DNA of 9,358 nucleotides from Rhodospirillales bacterium. GTDB taxonomy: Bacteria; Pseudomonadota; Alphaproteobacteria; Rhodospirillales; Casp-alpha2. The DNA is taken from contig JAJFIE010000276.1 in NCBI GenBank assembly GCA_021775275.1, forward strand, positions 1 to 9,358, in the 5' to 3' direction. This document shows, piece by piece, positions 5,973 to 9,358 of this stretch. Within the stretch, counting starts at the first letter, position 1. Each line of letters begins with the position of its first letter. Below the pieces are notes generated by a model. It ran no database searches, was not told where the DNA came from, and was given only the letters and a program-made list of their open reading frames with translations. The position numbers and the translations under genes are program-made.

Positions 5973-6662
5973 ATGGAACGCCAAGAACTTGCCCTGACAA
6001 AACTGCGGGAAATTATAGACGGTAACCTGATCGAGGTCGGCCAGCGCTTGCCGACCGAGCGGAAACTCGCCGAACAATTTGGCGTTGGTCGGCGCACGGT
6101 CCGACGGGCGCTTGATCATCTTGAACAGGAAGGACGGATCAGGCGCCGACAGGGGCAGGGAACATTTATCAGTGATTCGGAACCCGCTTCGCTGGAAATC
6201 GTGGCAGAGCCGGGGTTTGGTGAATTTCTTGAGCATGCCAGTCCGATCGAGTTCATGGAGGTTCGCCTGACTGTCGAGCCTATGCTGGCGCAATTCGCCG
6301 CATTACGGGCATCGAAGTGTGATATCGAAAAACTGAACGCGCTGGCCGAGGATACACGTACGGCGAACAGCGCCGATCAATACGAGCGCGCTGATGCTGA
6401 ATTTCACCGCCGTGTTGCCGTTGCGGCGAAAAACGGCCTGTTTCTCTCATTCTTTGATGCGTTGGTTTCCATGCGCAGCGATATTTCCTGGCAACAACTG
6501 GGGGAAAACAATCGCTGTTACAAACAACAGGCGTCCTATGCTAGCCATCACCTGGAAATTGCCGATGCAATTGCGGAACGGGATGGCGGGCGTGCACGCG
6601 ATTTGATGTTCAAGCACCTGAGCGACATTCAGGAACGGTTTCTTCAACGCACCTATACCTGA
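5973..6662 (+). CDS. GntR-family transcriptional regulator, FadR/FCD type
   Basis: A 229-aa DNA-binding regulator. Residues about 5-67 are the winged helix: 'GQRLPTERKLAEQFGVGRRT' (23-42) is the hallmark GntR recognition segment and 'RRRQGQGTFI' is the wing. Residues about 93-220 are an all-helical FCD effector domain; D141, H145, H193 and H215 fall at the metal-binding positions of that domain, so a metal-assisted carboxylate effector is likely. The ATG at 5973 gives the standard short N-terminus, with GGA a few bases upstream as a weak ribosome binding site. It is divergent from the catabolic operon, the typical arrangement of a local repressor relieved by pathway substrate. TGGNNCC repeats on both promoters are its candidate sites. 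Family call firm; target and effector inferred. Confidence 0.92.
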   Translation: MERQELALTKLREIIDGNLIEVGQRLPTERKLAEQFGVGRRTVRRALDHLEQEGRIRRRQGQGTFISDSEPASLEIVAEPGFGEFLEHASPIEFMEVRLTVEPMLAQFAALRASKCDIEKLNALAEDTRTANSADQYERADAEFHRRVAVAAKNGLFLSFFDALVSMRSDISWQQLGENNRCYKQQASYASHHLEIADAIAERDGGRARDLMFKHLSDIQERFLQRTYT

Positions 6663-6690
6663 GCATGGAACTTTATAGGCTTAATGATAC

Positions 6691-6719
6691 CGCGCGCCGG
6701 AACTTGATTTCCGCGCGCG
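6691..6719 (+). other. Strong GC-rich hairpin in the regulator-folE gap
   Basis: CGCGCG (6691-6696), a bulged C, then CGGAA (6698-6702) pair with TTCCG (6709-6713) and CGCGCG (6714-6719) around the 6-nt loop CTTGAT: 11 base pairs with one bulge. There is no T run after it on either strand, so it is not a classical terminator. It lies 28 nt after the regulator stop and 63 nt before the folE ATG, so it may end or protect the regulator mRNA or be part of a folE leader. Confidence 0.55.
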
Positions 6720-6730
6720 TAGGACCCACA

Positions 6731-6776
6731 TTCCCCGGAAGCGACTCCTCTTCCATTGTCGCGTCAGAAACGGGAA
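6731..6776 (+). promoter_or_regulatory. Candidate structured folE leader with a possible ribosome-binding-site switch
   Basis: Several pairings coexist. GCGAC (6741-6745) pairs with GTCGC (6758-6762). GGAA (6737-6740) pairs with TTCC (6751-6754) inside that loop, which is the topology of an H-type pseudoknot. TTCCC (6731-6735) can instead pair with GGGAA (6772-6776), the only ribosome-binding-like sequence before the folE ATG. Mutually exclusive pairings of this kind are typical of translational control. An RNA motif upstream of folE genes in Alphaproteobacteria has been described from comparative genomics; whether this is a member cannot be told by eye. Helices are short, so chance is possible. 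Confidence 0.35.
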
Positions 6777-6782
6777 AACACC

Positions 6783-7418
6783 ATGAGCGCAAAAGATAAA
6801 CCAAGCCTGGTTGAAGTCCAGGACATCAGACCATCCCGGGAAGAGGCAGAGGACGCCGTCCGCACGTTGGTTCGCTGGGCTGGAGACGATCCGACCCGTG
6901 AGGGTTTATTGGACACGCCGGCCCGTGTCGTTCGTTCCTATGAGGAATTTTACTCAGGCTATGCAGCCGATCCCGAAGACTTGCTGAAACGCACGTTTGA
7001 GGAAACCGACGGTTATGACGAAATGGTGCTGTTGCGCGATATTCGTTTCGAATCCCATTGTGAGCATCACATGGCTCCGATTATTGGCAAAGCGCACATT
7101 GCCTATCTGCCCAGAACCCGGGTCGTCGGGATTTCTAAATTGGCCCGCCTGGTCGAACTGTATGCCAAACGGCTAACCATTCAGGAAAAAATGACGTCGC
7201 AGATCGCCAATACCCTCAACAATACCCTTCAGCCCGAAGGGGTCGCCGTCGTCATCGAAGCGGCGCACCAGTGCATGACCACCCGTGGCATTCACAAGCC
7301 GGGTGTGAGCATGGTTACGTCAAGGATGCTGGGTGCTTTCCGCGATAATCCATCAACCCGACGCGAATTCCTGTCGATGCTTGGCACCCCGGCTTCGGGT
7401 GAAGGCGTCCTCGTCTAG
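6783..7418 (+). CDS. folE: GTP cyclohydrolase I (type IA)
   Basis: A 211-aa cytosolic enzyme that converts GTP to 7,8-dihydroneopterin triphosphate and formate, the first step of folate (and in some organisms biopterin) synthesis. The family's Zn ligands are visible: C93 and H96 in '[10 protein letters not shown]', and C164 in 'HQCMTTRG'. '[22 protein letters not shown]' (114-135) and '[11 protein letters not shown]' are further signature blocks, and the length is normal. The ATG at 6783 is preferred to a TTG at 6756 in the same frame because it gives the usual family N-terminus and has GGGA 7 nt upstream. It is in the same direction as the regulator but 120 nt away with structured RNA between, so it is probably a separate unit. 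Its end converges with the ureohydrolase gene, with 44 bp between stop codons and no clear terminator there. Confidence 0.95.
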   Translation: MSAKDKPSLVEVQDIRPSREEAEDAVRTLVRWAGDDPTREGLLDTPARVVRSYEEFYSGYAADPEDLLKRTFEETDGYDEMVLLRDIRFESHCEHHMAPIIGKAHIAYLPRTRVVGISKLARLVELYAKRLTIQEKMTSQIANTLNNTLQPEGVAVVIEAAHQCMTTRGIHKPGVSMVTSRMLGAFRDNPSTRREFLSMLGTPASGEGVLV

Positions 7419-7462
7419 ATATCTCGCTAAATACAGTGATTTCACCCAACCGCAGAGCCATT

Positions 7463-8467
7463 TCAGGTTCCTCTGACATTGTTCCCGTCGGCAATCAGGC
7501 AGATCATTTCAAACATCATCGCGGCTGACAGGTGAGAGGTCATTTTATTGGGATGATCCTTTGTCGGCATCAGGCAGACAACGTCACCGCCGATGATATC
7601 GAGGCCACGCATCCCGCGCAGTACATGCAATACGTCCCGCTGCCACAATCCTTCAACACTGACCTCAAGGTTGGAAACACCCGGCGCAACGGTTGCATCG
7701 AAACAATCGAGATCGAGGGTGATATAGAGCGGCATATCGCCAACACGCTGCCGCACAATATCCACGACGGCTTCGGGTCCAAGCTCATGGTAGCGGTCAA
7801 TGTCGATGATATCATAGCCTAAATCGCTGCTTGTTTTGGTCCAGTCAAGCGTCCGTGGGTACCCGCGAATACCGATTTGAACGCTGCGCGATGCATCGAC
7901 ATAACAGTCACGCACCAGATAGGCCGCCCAGTGCGCCGCTGATTTGTAGGCGCCCAGAAAATGCGGCACCTGCTCGAAGGCGTCTGTATGGGCATCAAAG
8001 TGCAACAAGGCGACCTGACGCCCACCGGAAAGCCTTGAATTCTTGCCGCCCAATGCCTGCAGGATACCGCCGGTAATGGAGTGATCACCGCCGATGGATA
8101 CCGGGCGAACGCCGGCGGCATCAATTTTTTTGTAAAAATCAGTGATCCGCTCGATACATTTTTCATTGTCATTGGCTTCCGGGAACGGGACATCGCCTAA
8201 GTCGGCAATCCGGCACGCCTTCCAGGGATCAAGCTGAAACGGGACATGGACCCGCCGCGCCAGAGCCGATATGTCACGCACGGCGCGGGGCCCCAGGTGT
8301 TGATCCCGCTCCGTCGTTCCGTTGCCGGTGCTGTGCGGCACACCCACGAGAGCAATGTCGCACTCGGCAGGGTCTTTTTCGATAGGGCAGCGAAACAGGC
8401 TCGGGATGCCCCACCAGTACAGAGAGGACATCATCAGTTCGTCATCGGGCGTCAGGTCATCAATCAT
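7463..8467 (-). CDS. Ureohydrolase (agmatinase/arginase/guanidino hydrolase family), substrate uncertain
   Basis: A 334-aa binuclear-metal hydrolase that would release urea from a guanidino compound. The metal ligands are all present: H129 in 'GGDHS', D158, H160 and D162 in 'FDAHTD', and D252 and D254 in 'TLDLDCFD'. Some usual features differ. The P after the last motif is A ('DCFDATVAPG'), and the loop read as 'GTGTPEPGGL' in agmatinases is 'GVSNLEVSVEGL' here. The N-terminal region reads 'STGNGTTERDQHLGPRAVRD', longer than the agmatinase 'GTSNRPGARFGPRAIR' pattern. This suggests a distinct subfamily, possibly acting on a guanidino acid or guanidine rather than agmatine. AGAGGA lies about 9 nt before the ATG. 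It starts 32 nt after the end of the desaturase-like gene, so the two are likely co-transcribed. Confidence 0.85.
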   Translation of the reverse strand: MIDDLTPDDELMMSSLYWWGIPSLFRCPIEKDPAECDIALVGVPHSTGNGTTERDQHLGPRAVRDISALARRVHVPFQLDPWKACRIADLGDVPFPEANDNEKCIERITDFYKKIDAAGVRPVSIGGDHSITGGILQALGGKNSRLSGGRQVALLHFDAHTDAFEQVPHFLGAYKSAAHWAAYLVRDCYVDASRSVQIGIRGYPRTLDWTKTSSDLGYDIIDIDRYHELGPEAVVDIVRQRVGDMPLYITLDLDCFDATVAPGVSNLEVSVEGLWQRDVLHVLRGMRGLDIIGGDVVCLMPTKDHPNKMTSHLSAAMMFEMICLIADGNNVRGT

Positions 8468-8499
8468 GTTTGGTATTCCTCTCTACCAGAGTCCGGGCT

Positions 8500-9358
8500 T
8501 TACGTTTCTCCCATCAAGCGCCGCCGACGCTCAAGGAATTTCTCGTTCGACTCAGGCGTGCCATCATGGAAAGAGCCGAACCACTTGTCCAAGGGCAGTT
8601 CCAGGCCGCCGTAGTTGCACTCGAAATAGCGGTGGTGCATCTGGTGGTGAAAGGTGCCCAGACCCAACCTGTTCTTGTCCTTGACCACGAGTCCATCGAA
8701 CCCCGTATGCGTGGTCGCCGCCGTCAGGCAGAAATACTGCAAATGGTAGATGACGTGGATCGGATGGGAGGCAACCAGCCAGTGGATCAGTACCGAGCCC
8801 AGATAAATAATGTGCTCAACCGGATGCATGGACATGCCGGACCAGGGACCCACGTTTATATTGCGGTGATGAAGGTGATGAACCGTTCGGTACAGGAAGG
8901 GATAATGAATCAGACGGTGAATGAAGTAGAAATAAAAAGACTCCCAGATCGGCACCAGCGCGAATAACACGACGAACCACACCGGATTATCGCTCCATTC
9001 AAGATAGGGCATGTAACCGTTCGCCAGCCCCCACATCATCAGGGCTTCATAGGCGGTCCACACCGTGACGCCGCTGATCAGTGTCCAGAACATATTGTCG
9101 TGGACCTGATTGTTGAAGGTGAAAGCCCGGTTGCTTCTGGCCAGGGCGCGCAGATCGAACCGACGGTCATCGTTCTGTTTTCTGAAGGTGTAAAAATACA
9201 GATGCAGCCCCCCCGCGACCATCACCATCAGACCCAGATTGCGCAGGTAAATTTCGGCGATCCAGTCGGGCGCGAACACCTTGCAGCGTTCGAGCGCGGG
9301 GTGCAGGTAGAACCACGATACGATGGCGATGGGCGCCAAAATCAGGCGCTCCGAAACC
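8500..9358 (-). CDS. Sterol desaturase/fatty acid hydroxylase-family membrane protein (5' end cut by window)
   Basis: An integral membrane di-iron oxygenase of the fatty acid hydroxylase superfamily, whose members hydroxylate or desaturate sterols, fatty acids, carotenoids or alkylglycerols using O2. The frame stays open through the right edge, so the N-terminus is missing; a TTG at 9339 is not a convincing start. Histidine boxes are plain: HRLIH, HHLHH, 'MHPVEHI', and HHQMHH near the C-terminus. Hydrophobic segments precede them ('NLGLMVMVAGGLHLYFY', 'FVVLFALVPIWESFYFYFI'). The 'VGPWSGMSMHPVEHIIYL' block resembles sterol C5-desaturase-like bacterial proteins. The C-terminus is basic and cytosolic ('ERRRRLMGET'). 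It lies just upstream of the ureohydrolase gene with a 32-bp gap. Substrate unknown. Confidence 0.88.
   Translation of the reverse strand, partial: VSERLILAPIAIVSWFYLHPALERCKVFAPDWIAEIYLRNLGLMVMVAGGLHLYFYTFRKQNDDRRFDLRALARSNRAFTFNNQVHDNMFWTLISGVTVWTAYEALMMWGLANGYMPYLEWSDNPVWFVVLFALVPIWESFYFYFIHRLIHYPFLYRTVHHLHHRNINVGPWSGMSMHPVEHIIYLGSVLIHWLVASHPIHVIYHLQYFCLTAATTHTGFDGLVVKDKNRLGLGTFHHQMHHRYFECNYGGLELPLDKWFGSFHDGTPESNEKFLERRRRLMGET

Noticed and set aside
5868..6293. A 141-codon minus-strand frame overlapping the GntR-family gene
   Set aside because: It is antisense to the conserved DNA-binding region of the regulator and shows no family pattern or good start.
6691..6719. The GC-rich hairpin as a rho-independent terminator of the regulator gene
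   Set aside because: Neither strand has a T run after the stem; the next plus-strand bases are TAGGACCC.
6756..6782. TTG at 6756 as an upstream start for folE
   Set aside because: It would add nine residues not typical of the family, and the region forms the candidate leader structure; the ATG at 6783 has better signals.
7419..7462. A bidirectional terminator in the folE-ureohydrolase convergent gap
   Set aside because: No stem with an adjoining T or A run was found in these 44 bp.
9337..9339. TTG at 9339 as the true start of the desaturase-family gene
   Set aside because: The frame remains open to the window edge (seven more codons), family members usually have a longer N-terminus, and no ribosome binding site can be judged.

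Overview
The window looks like chromosomal DNA of a Gram-negative, probably alphaproteobacterial, heterotroph. The evidence is coding-dense DNA that is moderately GC-rich by eye, FadR-type control of a catabolic operon, a BMP-type ABC importer, and GST and ureohydrolase families common in that class. The taxonomic call is inference. No mobile element, CRISPR array, tRNA or rRNA was seen.

Left part (1-5607, all minus strand): a catabolic/uptake operon. In transcription order it holds a gentisate 1,2-dioxygenase-like bicupin, an LVIVD-repeat beta-propeller protein, a RidA-family protein, a glutathione S-transferase, a 3-hydroxyacyl-CoA dehydrogenase-family enzyme and a BMP-family periplasmic binding protein. 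A rho-independent terminator follows, and then the first codons of an ABC ATPase run off the left edge. The likely logic is that an aromatic or other small molecule is imported by the BMP/ABC system, ring-cleaved by the cupin, and processed further by the GST, RidA and dehydrogenase. The propeller's role is unknown. The substrate is not determinable; RidA next to a ring-cleavage dioxygenase makes an amino-aromatic one possibility.

Middle (5608-5972): a divergent control region. It has a strong minus-strand promoter (perfect TTGACA, 17-bp spacer, CTTAAT), a weaker plus-strand promoter, four TGGNNCC motifs lying on or beside both promoters, and a perfect match to the IHF consensus between them. 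The plus-strand GntR/FadR-type (FCD) regulator at 5973-6662 is the obvious candidate to bind the repeated motif, repressing the operon and itself.

Right part: folE (GTP cyclohydrolase I, plus strand) has a 120-nt upstream region with a strong hairpin and a possible pseudoknot close to its ribosome binding site. Convergent to it are two minus-strand genes, an atypical ureohydrolase (agmatinase/guanidino hydrolase family) and, upstream of it, a membrane sterol desaturase/fatty acid hydroxylase-family protein cut by the right edge.

The most interesting items are the uncharacterised dioxygenase-propeller-RidA-GST-dehydrogenase operon, the histidine-lined propeller, the operator array, and the folE leader.
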